Positions 17,252-24,923 of a DNA stretch of 64,000 bases are shown here, piece after piece; position 1 is the stretch's first letter; every line of letters starts with the position of its first letter. Origin of the DNA: Pseudomonadota bacterium (GTDB lineage: Bacteria > Pseudomonadota > Alphaproteobacteria > Rickettsiales > UBA3002); the NCBI GenBank assembly GCA_040384265.1, contig JAZKJM010000001.1, positions 351,975 to 415,974 on the forward strand, written 5' to 3'. Below the pieces are notes generated by a model. It was not told the origin of the DNA. It did not search any database and saw only the letters and a list, made by a program, of their open reading frames with translations. Made by a program: the position numbers and the translations under genes.

Positions 17252-17704
17252 ATGCAAGAGTTCTCCGTTGCTTTCAGTCGAGTGTCGCGCGCCGCGATTG
17301 CGGCCAATCCCGAATTAAAAAGCCACGTCATCGAGCTGCTCAACCGCGCCTATTTCAACCTGCACGGCACCTCCTTTGGCAGCGCCGACCCGTTATGGGT
17401 CAACGGCATCATCGCCGCCGGTCTCCAGCTCTGCCTCGATGAACGCGTCAGCGGCCTGAACCCGCGCGAACTCGTCCATCTGTTCGAAAACGTCATCCGC
17501 ATCAGCGAAGAGCATCTGCGCGAGGCACGCCGCCACGCTGCCATGGCCAGCAACGTGTTTTACCTGAAAGAAACCTCGCTGGATGCCATCCTGCTCGACA
17601 CGCAGGAAGCGGGTTACCACCCCGCCGCCCCCACCATCATGGGCCGCAACGCCGCTCACACCGGCCGGGTAGAACTGCCAAAACCCGGCGATCCCATCGC
17701 GTAA
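17252..17704 (+). CDS. Unknown 150-aa protein on the opposite strand inside the head cluster
   Basis: A plus-strand frame whose translation looks like a real helical protein (ELKSHVIELLNRAYFNLHGTSFGSADPLWVNGIIAAGLQLCLDERVSGLNPRELVHLFENVIRISEEHLREARRH). The minus-strand readings of the same DNA look like shadows. It breaks the capsid/protease gene pair and its end overlaps the protease gene by 49 bases in convergent orientation. I do not recognise a family. The position suggests a late insertion into the GTA block. Confidence 0.55.
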   Translation: MQEFSVAFSRVSRAAIAANPELKSHVIELLNRAYFNLHGTSFGSADPLWVNGIIAAGLQLCLDERVSGLNPRELVHLFENVIRISEEHLREARRHAAMASNVFYLKETSLDAILLDTQEAGYHPAAPTIMGRNAAHTGRVELPKPGDPIA

Positions 17705-18246
17705 AGCAAGGCAATCCCGGCACGGTCGAGCACACTCGCCAAGTGCGCCATCGGGTCACCCTCGGCAGATTTCACCACCGTCACCAGCGCCGCCTCATTC
17801 GCCGGCATCGTCACCAGGCTGATCTCCCACAGCTCGACTTCCAGCAACGCCCGCACGCCCGTATCAATGTTGCGCTTCGCACGCTTCACGCTGTAGCCAA
17901 TGCTTAAGCCCCGAATCACGCCAGATTTCAGCAGCGCATATGCTTCACGCGCCCGCGCCACCTCCATCAGCAGCTTGCCTTTCACATACAGCCCGCGCGT
18001 GTTCTCAAACAGCGTTTCGATCACCCCAATCGGGCTCTCCCACTGGTGTTGCCACAGCAACTGCACCGGCTGATTGCGGGTTTTCAGGCTCGCCCGAAAC
18101 GCGCCCGGCTGCACCACATCGCGCTGGCTATCAACCACGTTAAACACGCTCGCATAGCCCTCAAATGTCCCGTCCTGCGCCAGTGATTTGACCTCGAACG
18201 CACAGGAAACCGTCTCCCGGCCCGCGTGATATGCCTTATTTTCCAT
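17656..18246 (-). CDS. HK97 family prohead protease (GTA orfg4-like)
   Basis: Starting at the ATG at 18246 (MENKAYHAGRE) gives 196 aa and an 11-base overlap with the portal gene. The family motifs are clear: FEGYASVFNVVDSQRDVVQPGAF, the catalytic His67 in LLWQHQWESPIG and Ser115 in IRGLSIGYS, then ELWEISLVTMPANEAALVT. It cleaves the capsid delta domain during maturation. The protein ends within the convergent plus-strand gene. Confidence 0.85.
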   Translation of the reverse strand: MENKAYHAGRETVSCAFEVKSLAQDGTFEGYASVFNVVDSQRDVVQPGAFRASLKTRNQPVQLLWQHQWESPIGVIETLFENTRGLYVKGKLLMEVARAREAYALLKSGVIRGLSIGYSVKRAKRNIDTGVRALLEVELWEISLVTMPANEAALVTVVKSAEGDPMAHLASVLDRAGIALLYAMGSPGFGSSTRPV

Positions 18247-19432
18247 CGCTGATCCCCAACAGTTTGCGTTTCTCATCCGCGCTCAGGAAATCCGCCTTGC
18301 TGATGCGCTCCCAATACGCATCCCGTTTCTCCGCCAGCACCGGGATCGCATCCTGGTCGAGGCTCAGCGTCAGCGCCGTATCGAACATCGGCACCAGCCA
18401 GTTATTCAGCGCATCCGTCACGCTTTGCAGCAGCGGCACAATCGTCTGCTCCCACAGCGCCAGCCGCGCTTCCTTCAGGTTGGCGTAGGTATTATCCCCC
18501 GTAATCCCCAGCAATTGCGGCGGCACGCCAAACGCCAGCGCCACATCCCGCGCACTCGAATTCTTGATCTCGATAAAATCCATATCCTTGGGCGAAAGGC
18601 TCATTTCCTTCCATTCGAGCCCGCCTTCCAGCAGCAGCGGCCGCCCGGCATTCAGCGCGCCGGAAAACTGGTCATCCAGCTGCGTTTTCAACCGCGTATA
18701 CTGGCTCTCGCTCAGCGCGCCCGGTTGCCCGTCACCCGCCTTCACCATCAGCGCCCCCGAAGGCCGCGCCCCATTTTGCAGCAGCGCCTGGTTCCACGCC
18801 CCACACTGGTTATGCTGGTCGATGCTATAGGCCGCAGCCTCCATCGGCGACAGCCCATACCAATCATCCAGCGGGTGAAATGTCTTCACATGCAGAATCC
18901 GCGACTGGCCGGTAATCGCATCCACCGGCACATCCACCGAACGCGTATCGATCGTATACCGATACGCCTTGGGAATCCCCCCCTGACCGGGGATAATCGC
19001 AATCCGGTCCGGCCGCAACACATGCAGCTCCAGCGGCGGCGCACCCTTCGGCCCAATCGCATGCAGATACGCATTGCCCGCAATCTGGCGATGCGCATAC
19101 AGCGCCTCGCATAATTCACTGCCGCCCTGCAGCGGGTTGGGCGTCGCCAGCAGCGTCAGCAGCGGGTGGCCCTCCAGCACGCGGCTGCCGCGCGCCCGGC
19201 GTTCACTCAATTTCCACGGCACGGATGCCGCCGCCGTCGCAATCATCGACACCGCGCGATGGGCGATCACATTGCGGCGATAGCCCTCATCGGCAAATTT
19301 CGTCATGTCGCGCCGCATCCATACCGGCTGGCTGGAGGGGATCATGAACGACGTCGTCGCCGGATAGGTTTTTTCTTCAACGACAGGCCCGCGCAAACGA
19401 CGCTGCGCCAGCCACGGTATCATGCGTGCCAT
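18236..19432 (-). CDS. HK97-type portal protein (GTA orfg3-like)
   Basis: The frame is open to an ATG at 19483; I prefer the ATG at 19432 (MARMIPWLAQRRLRG), giving 398 aa, which is normal for the family, but no strong ribosome site decides it. Portal motifs include AHRAVSMIATAAASVPWKL, HPLLTLLATPNP, ELHVLRPDRIAIIPG, LHVKTFHPLDDWYGLSPMEAA and SARDVALAFGVPPQLLGITGDNTYANLKEARLALWEQTI. It forms the dodecameric DNA channel of the head. The gene overlaps the protease gene. Confidence 0.88.
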   Translation of the reverse strand: MARMIPWLAQRRLRGPVVEEKTYPATTSFMIPSSQPVWMRRDMTKFADEGYRRNVIAHRAVSMIATAAASVPWKLSERRARGSRVLEGHPLLTLLATPNPLQGGSELCEALYAHRQIAGNAYLHAIGPKGAPPLELHVLRPDRIAIIPGQGGIPKAYRYTIDTRSVDVPVDAITGQSRILHVKTFHPLDDWYGLSPMEAAAYSIDQHNQCGAWNQALLQNGARPSGALMVKAGDGQPGALSESQYTRLKTQLDDQFSGALNAGRPLLLEGGLEWKEMSLSPKDMDFIEIKNSSARDVALAFGVPPQLLGITGDNTYANLKEARLALWEQTIVPLLQSVTDALNNWLVPMFDTALTLSLDQDAIPVLAEKRDAYWERISKADFLSADEKRKLLGISDGK

Positions 19433-19496
19433 AGGTTCTATCCATGTTGGTGGGGAAAACATGCCGCCATTATCACTACACATGCCCCACCCCCCA

Positions 19497-19589
19497 CCGT
19501 CATCCTGCGGCTCGACCGCAGGATCTCAGGCAACGCCCGCAAGCCTCAGCGTGCTGCCTGAGATCCTACGCGTAAAGCGTAGGATGACG
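19497..19589. repeat. REP-like nested palindrome
   Basis: The outer arms CCGTCATCCT and AGGATGACGG enclose two inner hairpins (CCTGCGG...CCGCAGG and CCTACGC...GCGTAGG) and a middle pair CTCAGGCA/TGCCTGAG. Together they can fold as a branched cruciform. Related GTCATCC/GGATC palindromes occur at 30413-30580. Such intergenic elements are widespread in alphaproteobacteria. Confidence 0.65.
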
Positions 19590-19719
19590 GAGTAGGTAGG
19601 AACAGGATGCATGAAATAACGACAGACTGGGAAGCGAGCCCTGCTCACAGAAATCCCATTCTATATTTATAGGTTTAATCCTAATCCCAGATACCCGGAA
19701 GGGGGCGAGTGAAAAATAA

Positions 19720-20130
19720 TTACACCTGCCGCTGCGGCACCGGCTCGCCCACCATGCCCTGCGTCTTCACATCCTCCACGCGGATGGATGAAAGCGGCAC
19801 ATGGCCCGCTTTATCCGCCATCACTTGCGGCGCGTCCATCTCCGCCGTTACCATCGCGGGCCCATTTGGCACAGATGCTTTTTCTACCTGATCGGATGCC
19901 TTGAACGACGAATACGCCGCCAGCAGCGCCGAGAAAATTCCCATGCCCCACTGCATAATTGGCGCCGCCATCTGCCGGCTTGGCTCATTGCCGCGCACGC
20001 CCAGCCAGCGGCCAAGCATCGCCCCCAACCCGCCAAACAGCGCCGCGCTGAACATCGCAAGCCCCACCCGCTCCCCATAACTGGGCGGCGTGGTCACATT
20101 CTCCACAGCGAGCTCTGACGGCTTTTCCAT
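19720..20130 (-). CDS. Unknown membrane protein, box-regulon member between terminase and portal
   Basis: The frame opens at 20226, but the promoter box at 20165-20182 lies downstream of that, so I take the ATG at 20130 (MEKPSELAVENV), giving 136 aa. Two hydrophobic segments, at about residues 21-43 (VGLAMFSAALFGGLGAMLGRWLG) and 57-74 (IMQWGMGIFSALLAAYSSF), suggest a small membrane protein with a polar C-terminal tail. No family is recognised. It is not a usual GTA gene. The start coincides with the predicted transcription start, so the message may be leaderless. Confidence 0.6.
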   Translation of the reverse strand: MEKPSELAVENVTTPPSYGERVGLAMFSAALFGGLGAMLGRWLGVRGNEPSRQMAAPIMQWGMGIFSALLAAYSSFKASDQVEKASVPNGPAMVTAEMDAPQVMADKAGHVPLSSIRVEDVKTQGMVGEPVPQRQV

Positions 20131-20136
20131 GCTTAC

Positions 20137-20182
20137 AAAATACCACAGCCGCGTCGTGTGATAGTGTGAAGTTTTTGTGACA
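20137..20182 (-). promoter_or_regulatory. Direct-repeat box plus extended -10 for the 136-aa gene
   Basis: Minus strand: TGTCACA-AAAA-CTTCACA (20182-20165), 22 bases, then TGG-TATTTT with the hexamer at 20142-20137. It lies just past the end of the terminase gene and decides the start of the downstream gene. Confidence 0.7.
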
Positions 20183-20194
20183 AAACAGTTAATT

Positions 20195-21613
20195 TTACAA
20201 CCGCCTAACCCGCATTTCCCCAGCATTCTCGCGCGCTCGCCGCCAATTCAGGTACTGGCTCACCGCATCCACCTGATCGTCATGCGCGCCGTCGGGAAAC
20301 GCAAAAAACTCCTGCTCAAATGCCGCCAGCCACGAGGCATGCATCGGCAGCGCCATTTTACCCGCTTCCAGCATCGGCGTCACCCGCATCAGCCGCGTCA
20401 CCTTATCCACCGTTGGCATACAGCCAATCACCGGGATCTGCGTTTCCTGTCGCAAATCCTGCAGCAGCGATTGCCCGCTCGCCTTATCCTCGATCAGCAC
20501 CGCCTCCGCCCCAAACCGCTCGGCATGGCGCATCACCATGCGCTTCAGCGCCGGATATTCCAGCCGCACCACCGTCATGTCCACCAGCCGATGCACCCCA
20601 TCCACCAGCACAAACGTCGCGCAGGCGCTGGCATCATGCCCCGCCCCCGCCTTCACCCCCGTATCCCAGGATTGAATCACCCCCGCCGCCATCTCTGTCC
20701 CAAGCGCAAACCGCGGAAACCACGCCGGTTTCACCATGCTGCCCGCCAGGCTCACCGGCGCCTGCTGATATTGCGCGCTGAAATTGCTGCTGCCCACTTC
20801 CCGCTTGGTCTGCTCCAGCAGCGCCACATCCTCACGCGCCGCATGCAGCGCCTCCCCCGCCTCGCGCACATGCCTGAAATCACGGATCACCAGCGTCGTC
20901 TTCTGCGGCGCAATCGCCGGCAAACAGCAATGTTCCCAGCCGCCCTTATCCAGCAAATAGCCCGACAAATCCTCGCTATGCAGCCGCTGCATCACCACCA
21001 CCACCGCTCCGCGCCGCTTATCATCCAGCCGCGTCACAAACGTGTGGTCGAACCATTCATTCACTGCGTCGCGCTGGTGGCGGTGGCCCGCCTGCAGCGG
21101 GTTGATCGGGTCATCCACAATCAGCACATTCCCGCCCTCGCCAATCGCCGCCCCACCCACCGATACCGCCAGCCGGTAGCCGCGCGCGGTCGTTGCGAAC
21201 TTCTCCTTCTCGTTCTGGTCGGCGCTCAGCACCGTGCCCGCAAACAACCGCCGATACCACAGCGCCTGCATCACCGTGCGGCAATCGGTCGAGTGCTTGA
21301 TCCCCAGCGACTGCGCGTAACTCGCCACCATGATCCGCTCGGTAGGCCGGTGCCCAAGCAGCCACGAGGGCCACGCCACCGAAACAATCGTCGATTTCAG
21401 CATCCGCGGCGGCAAGTTGATAATCAACCGCTTCACCTCGCCCGCCGCGCAGGCCGCGAGATATTCCGCAATCGCATCCATGTGCCAGTTATGAGCATAA
21501 CGCGCCCCCGGCGCGATGGTCGCCAGCACCCGCCGCAAATAAAACGAAAAATGGGTGCGGCTGGCTGCGTCGAATTGGCCACGCAGATGGGCGCTCGTAT
21601 CGTGTTTTGTCAT
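20195..21613 (-). CDS. terL: Phage terminase large subunit
   Basis: A 472-aa protein of the psiM2-like large-terminase class. The ATPase part has a Walker A-like PPRMLKST (about residues 68-75), the coupling segment VASYAQSLGIKHSTDCR and Walker B VLIVDDP. The nuclease part shows SWDTGVKAGAGHDASA, IEDKASGQSLLQDLR and the C-terminal HDDQVDAVSQYLNW. It packages DNA into heads and cuts it. In GTA-like clusters it directly precedes the portal gene; here a box-controlled membrane-protein gene is wedged between. Confidence 0.88.
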   Translation of the reverse strand: MTKHDTSAHLRGQFDAASRTHFSFYLRRVLATIAPGARYAHNWHMDAIAEYLAACAAGEVKRLIINLPPRMLKSTIVSVAWPSWLLGHRPTERIMVASYAQSLGIKHSTDCRTVMQALWYRRLFAGTVLSADQNEKEKFATTARGYRLAVSVGGAAIGEGGNVLIVDDPINPLQAGHRHQRDAVNEWFDHTFVTRLDDKRRGAVVVVMQRLHSEDLSGYLLDKGGWEHCCLPAIAPQKTTLVIRDFRHVREAGEALHAAREDVALLEQTKREVGSSNFSAQYQQAPVSLAGSMVKPAWFPRFALGTEMAAGVIQSWDTGVKAGAGHDASACATFVLVDGVHRLVDMTVVRLEYPALKRMVMRHAERFGAEAVLIEDKASGQSLLQDLRQETQIPVIGCMPTVDKVTRLMRVTPMLEAGKMALPMHASWLAAFEQEFFAFPDGAHDDQVDAVSQYLNWRRARENAGEMRVRRL

Positions 21614-21692
21614 TTTTGTCTTGAATCTCTTGTGTTTGGGTGGCGCGCTGGGTATGTTAACGAAGGTTCAGCATGCAAACGAGACAGGGTTA

Positions 21693-21965
21693 ATGGACGA
21701 AAAACGTCGCACATTCGTGGATCAGATCATTGCCAAGAAAGGGCACCTGATCCATAAACTCAAAGCGAAGGATACAACCGGCCGCTGGGCCTATTATTTT
21801 GTGCTGGTCGAAGCCCCGCGTGAGGCTGCCTTCCTCAAATCCATCGAGGGTGACGGCACCATCGACCTCGAAGATTTCGGCAAAGTCGTCGCCTCCAGCT
21901 ACGGTGAGGAACCCACTCAGGAAATCAGAGATTTCCTCAAGGAAAAATACGGGTTCGACGTTTAG
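21693..21965 (+). CDS. Hypothetical 90-aa protein
   Basis: The ATG at 21693 (MDEKRRTFVDQIIAKKG) is chosen over an upstream in-frame ATG that lies inside terL on the other strand; AGACAGGG is upstream. The compact, charged product ends EEPTQEIRDFLKEKYGFDV. I do not recognise a family, but the sequence looks like a genuine small alpha/beta protein. It is divergent from terL with only about 80 bases between the starts. Confidence 0.6.
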   Translation: MDEKRRTFVDQIIAKKGHLIHKLKAKDTTGRWAYYFVLVEAPREAAFLKSIEGDGTIDLEDFGKVVASSYGEEPTQEIRDFLKEKYGFDV

Positions 21966-22055
21966 TCTACCATTCCTACCCCATCCCCCGCCGCACCGGA
22001 AGGGCACCCGCGCGCAAATGCTGGAATTACCCGCCCAACCGTGCTATATTTGCTC

Positions 22056-22781
22056 ATGGTCAGCACCGGTTCAGACTACAACTTCACCGCCGTGATCGAC
22101 GACTTCTTCGCACTCAAACACGTGTCGGGCACCCATGGCGATGCGCTGAAAGCAATGGTGCGCGCCCGCGCCTCCACCCTGCTCGCCCATCCGGATGTGC
22201 GCTACATGCCCGCCTTCAAAATCCTCGACCTGCTGGCCGCGCTCGTCAACCTCGCCGCCGCCGTCGCGCAAGCCCCCCAGCTGCGCGCCAACGAGGCCCG
22301 CGCCCTACTGCGTGAAAGCCTGTCCGACACCGCGCCGCTGATCCATCACTTCATGCTGGAAGCCGCCCTCGAACGCGTGCGTTATGAGCCACTCATGCTC
22401 GCCACCCGCAGCGATGCCGCCAGCGAGCGCGAAACCCTGCTGCAGCTGCGCTGGGCCGCCATGCGCGCCGCCCATCAGGAAAAAGCCACCCTGCCCGATG
22501 CATGGATGGACAGCATCGATAGCGCCGTCGAGCGCGTGCTTGCCGCCCACACCTTCCGCCATTTCCGTCAGGGCCCATTGCTGCAATTCTTCGCTGAAAT
22601 GCTCAGCCTTGGCCGCAAACTCCACCAGCAGCACGCCCCGCTCGACCAACTCACCGCCGCCCTCAGCGAACACGGCGCCCTGTGGAAGCGTTACGCCCTC
22701 AAAACCTCCCGCTTCACGGAGCACCCGCCGCTTCCGGCGCCCACCACCTACCCGCTCGTGCCCTCACACTCCATCCACTAA
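22056..22781 (+). CDS. Hypothetical 241-aa helical protein
   Basis: The start is uncertain: ATG at 22041 or 22056 (MVSTGSDYNFTAVIDDFF). The protein is almost entirely alpha-helical and Ala/Leu-rich (YMPAFKILDLLAALVNLAAAVAQAPQLRANEARALLRESLSDTAPLIHHFMLEAALERVRYEP), without membrane segments or known motifs. Its end overlaps the convergent 22778 gene by four bases. It lies within the packaging end of the GTA-like cluster but I can assign no role. Confidence 0.55.
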   Translation: MVSTGSDYNFTAVIDDFFALKHVSGTHGDALKAMVRARASTLLAHPDVRYMPAFKILDLLAALVNLAAAVAQAPQLRANEARALLRESLSDTAPLIHHFMLEAALERVRYEPLMLATRSDAASERETLLQLRWAAMRAAHQEKATLPDAWMDSIDSAVERVLAAHTFRHFRQGPLLQFFAEMLSLGRKLHQQHAPLDQLTAALSEHGALWKRYALKTSRFTEHPPLPAPTTYPLVPSHSIH

Positions 22782-23095
22782 CTCGCCCCACCATCCGCTA
22801 ACCACGCGGTAAGCAGCGCCATTTCCTCGGCGCTGAGCGGCTGCGCGGCCGCCTTCGCACTTTCCCGCTCCGGTTGCGCCACCTCCCCCGGCAATGCCGC
22901 CAGGGCCTGCACCAGTTTCTGCAGGTTCACTACCATGCTCTGCTTGCTGCCAAAGAGCATTGCCCACTCTTCGCTCACCAGGAATTCCGGCTCCGCCATG
23001 CCCCGCTGCATGGCTTTCAGCATCATTTCAATCAACGTAGTGGCACGTTTGCTTGCCCGCGACACCAGGGGTGCCGCGCGTGGGGTTCGTTTCAT
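22778..23095 (-). CDS. Putative terminase small subunit
   Basis: A 105-aa protein upstream of terL on the same strand. It has a basic N-terminus (MKRTPRAAPLVSRASKRATTLIEMMLKAM), a helical centre (LVSEEWAMLFGSKQSMVVNLQKLVQALAALP) and a C-terminal helix (PLSAEEMALLTAWLADG) of the sort that docks on large terminases in GTA small subunits. The call is from position and overall shape, not a definite signature; two plus-strand genes lie between it and terL, which is unusual. Confidence 0.4.
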   Translation of the reverse strand: MKRTPRAAPLVSRASKRATTLIEMMLKAMQRGMAEPEFLVSEEWAMLFGSKQSMVVNLQKLVQALAALPGEVAQPERESAKAAAQPLSAEEMALLTAWLADGGAS

Positions 23096-23220
23096 GGGGT
23101 TCTCAGGAAATGGGTGAAGTTGGCGCCCTCAGGGCATTCCAGCGAAGTCTAGCCAGCCCCATCACCGCCGGGAAGTGATCGAAAGCAAAAAATTAGGGGT
23201 TGCTGGTTGCATTATTATCA

Positions 23221-23236
23221 CTTAACACAACTTAAG
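23221..23236. promoter_or_regulatory. TTAA palindrome shared with the capsid upstream region
   Basis: CTTAACACAACTTAAG, whose reverse complement nearly matches 17035-17050 (both contain TTAA-S-TTGTG-TTAA). It lies between the 22778 gene and the 23347 gene. Function unknown. Confidence 0.3.
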
Positions 23237-23346
23237 ATTGTTTTACTCTTCGACTAGCTTGTGAACTCATTACTAAATCCTTCTGTATCTAAACGATTAT
23301 GCCGTTTTGGCCGTATCCACCAAAAACAACCTAAGGAGGTATTCCT

Positions 23347-23718
23347 ATGACCACAACCCGTGGCACCACACAGCATGTTTCCACGAGTCACCTTTCCTAC
23401 CATTCCCGAACATTGGGCTCCTTTGCCGATCACGAGCCGGGGCTTTGGCGCGCCGTCATCACCCAGGCCCTGATGGATGCCGCCAGCCGCTCCCGCAAAT
23501 CCGAAGCACGCCGCTCCAAGCACGATGCCATCGCCTGGCTGCTCACCGATTCCCCCGATTTCGAGGCCGTCTGCGACAATGCCGGGTTCGACCCCGGCTA
23601 TGTCCGCCGCCGCGCCCGCGAGGCCCTCGCCCGCGGCTGCGAATGGCGGCTACCCTCCGGTCAGGGCTGGCGCACGCAGGCGCGCAAAATATCCATCCAG
23701 TCACTTGAAATTCAATAG
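23347..23718 (+). CDS. Small phage-associated hypothetical protein
   Basis: A 123-aa protein with an unusually strong ribosome site (AAGGAGGT eight bases upstream of the ATG). The core GLWRAVITQALMDAASRSRKSEARRSKHDAIAWLLTDSPDFEAVCDNAGFDPGYVRRRAREALARG has the appearance of a small helix-turn-helix protein that I associate with alphaproteobacterial prophage regions, but no named family is certain. It is followed 13 bases later by the 23732 gene and they probably form one operon. Confidence 0.6.
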   Translation: MTTTRGTTQHVSTSHLSYHSRTLGSFADHEPGLWRAVITQALMDAASRSRKSEARRSKHDAIAWLLTDSPDFEAVCDNAGFDPGYVRRRAREALARGCEWRLPSGQGWRTQARKISIQSLEIQ

Positions 23719-23731
23719 TAAAGGGTCGCTC

Positions 23732-24244
23732 ATGGCTTTCTCCACACAACGCGGCCGCCCGCGCAAATCCCCCCTGCCATCACCGCTGGATGCCGGCACG
23801 CCCGAGCTCCGGCTCAAGCACGCGCTGGGCATCACCGCCGAGCCCATCGACATCTGTCTTGAAAAGCAATTGATTAGCCAAGAACAACATCGCAGCGGCC
23901 TGCATCTGCGCTGGCTCTACACCTTGCGTTACGGTGCGCCCAGCATCACCACCCATTATGCCGACAAACATAGCACCAGCACTGTCACCGCGGAAGACCC
24001 CAACTGGCGGGCCATGCGCGAGCGCGAATATACCGAAGCCGTCGGCCTGCTTACCCGCGAGGGCCGCTACGAATGCGTCATGCGCCTGTGTATTTTCAAC
24101 GAACCGCCTGTTTTTCTAAGCCAATCGCTGCGAAGCCGGGCCTGGCAGCAGGCGCCCCTCGCCCATCAGCTCGCCCAGTCGCACCACCATGTCCGGCAGG
24201 GGCTGGAAATCCTCACTCGCCACTGGCAACGTGCGCGGCATTAG
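23732..24244 (+). CDS. Hypothetical protein, GRPRKS-type N-terminus
   Basis: I choose the ATG at 23732 (MAFSTQRGRPRKSPLP) with AAGGG upstream; the frame extends further back only by overlap with the previous gene. The 170-aa product contains TPELRLKHALGITAEPIDICLEKQLISQEQHRSGLHLRWLYTLRYG, a pattern I have seen in uncharacterised alphaproteobacterial proteins. The basic N-terminus could bind nucleic acid. Operon partner of the gene at 23347; function not assigned. Confidence 0.6.
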   Translation: MAFSTQRGRPRKSPLPSPLDAGTPELRLKHALGITAEPIDICLEKQLISQEQHRSGLHLRWLYTLRYGAPSITTHYADKHSTSTVTAEDPNWRAMREREYTEAVGLLTREGRYECVMRLCIFNEPPVFLSQSLRSRAWQQAPLAHQLAQSHHHVRQGLEILTRHWQRARH

Positions 24245-24275
24245 TGTTATCTACCCGCCACATTGCGGGCATTTA

Positions 24276-24293
24276 TGTGACAAATCCATGACA
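24276..24293 (-). promoter_or_regulatory. Isolated direct-repeat box pointing away from the flp genes
   Basis: TGTCATG-GATT-TGTCACA on the minus strand, with TAGATA about 22 bases on. No minus-strand gene follows, so it may drive an antisense transcript of the 23732 gene, act on the flp promoter region, or be chance. Confidence 0.3.
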
Positions 24294-24447
24294 AACTCAC
24301 CCCCACCCGCGAATTACTTTGCGAAGAGACCGGTTTTTTGATAAGAGTTAGTACAGCTGGATGACCAGCGTAACCTAAGTGATTAGTAGAGCAGGCAACC
24401 GCCACAGTACTCAGCTAGGCACTAATTCTTTATAAGGAGTCTTGATT

Positions 24448-24612
24448 ATGACGAAATTTACCAAATCCTTCATGCAGAACGAATCCGGCGCAACCGCTAT
24501 CGAGTACGGCCTGATCGCCGCCCTCATCTCGATTGCTGCCGTTGTTGCAATCTCGCTCGTCGGCACCCGTCTGAGCCGTACGTTCAACCGCGTAGCAACG
24601 AACCTCCGCTAG
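24448..24612 (+). CDS. flp: Flp/Fap-type pilin subunit
   Basis: A 54-aa protein with the Flp pilin pattern: short basic leader MTKFTKSFMQNESG, then ATAIEYGLIAALISIAAVVAISLVGTRL. The EY pair after the leader is the prepilin processing hallmark recognised by TadV-type peptidases. AAGGAG lies about nine bases upstream. Such pilins are polymerised by the Tad system into adhesive pili; no tad/cpa genes lie in this window, so the machinery must be elsewhere if it exists. Confidence 0.9.
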   Translation: MTKFTKSFMQNESGATAIEYGLIAALISIAAVVAISLVGTRLSRTFNRVATNLR

Positions 24613-24623
24613 GTTAGGTTCTC

Positions 24624-24654
24624 TTTAAGTTTCGTAATATATACGAAAATTAAA
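24624..24654. repeat. Inverted repeat between the two flp genes
   Basis: TTTAAGTTTCGTA / TACGAAAATTAAA around an ATATA loop, one mismatch. It could stabilise the 3' end of the first pilin message. Confidence 0.45.
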
Positions 24655-24668
24655 GGTTGATTTAGGAT

Positions 24669-24702
24669 GGTCTGCAGTGTCATGCTGCAGGCCATTCTTT
24701 TT
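24669..24702 (+). terminator. Intrinsic terminator between flp genes
   Basis: GGTCTGCAG pairs with CTGCAGGCC across a TGTCATG loop, followed by ATTCTTTTT. Partial readthrough would give less of the second pilin than the first. Confidence 0.65.
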
Positions 24703-24715
24703 GGTGGGGACTACC

Positions 24716-24880
24716 GTGAAAAAATTTCTAATGAGTCAGGATGGCGCCACCTCGATCGAATATGCTGTGATCGCTGCATGCATATTCCTGGCTATCGTGC
24801 TTGCAGTCAGCCTTCTGGGCGGCGGCACAAAAACGCTCTGGGAAAATAGAGTCGCCAAGCCCGTCACCGAAAGCATGTAA
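24716..24880 (+). CDS. Second Flp-type pilin or minor pseudopilin
   Basis: Starting at GTG 24716 (MKKFLMSQDGATSIEYAVIAACIFLAIVLAVSLLGGGTKTLWENRV) the product is 54 aa, the same length as the first pilin, with GGTGGGGA just upstream. An in-frame ATG at 24677 lies in the terminator hairpin and is unlikely. The G/ATSIEY processing site is intact. Sequence divergence from the first copy, plus the terminator between them, suggests a minor subunit rather than a simple duplicate. Confidence 0.8.
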   Translation: MKKFLMSQDGATSIEYAVIAACIFLAIVLAVSLLGGGTKTLWENRVAKPVTESM

Positions 24881-24923
24881 TCAGCCACGCCGCGCTGCGG
24901 GCTTTGCCGTGCGCCAACCTTCC

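Noticed and set aside
20177..21757. 526-codon plus-strand frame opposite terL
   Set aside because: His/Arg/Pro-rich shadow; terL motifs on the minus strand are complete.
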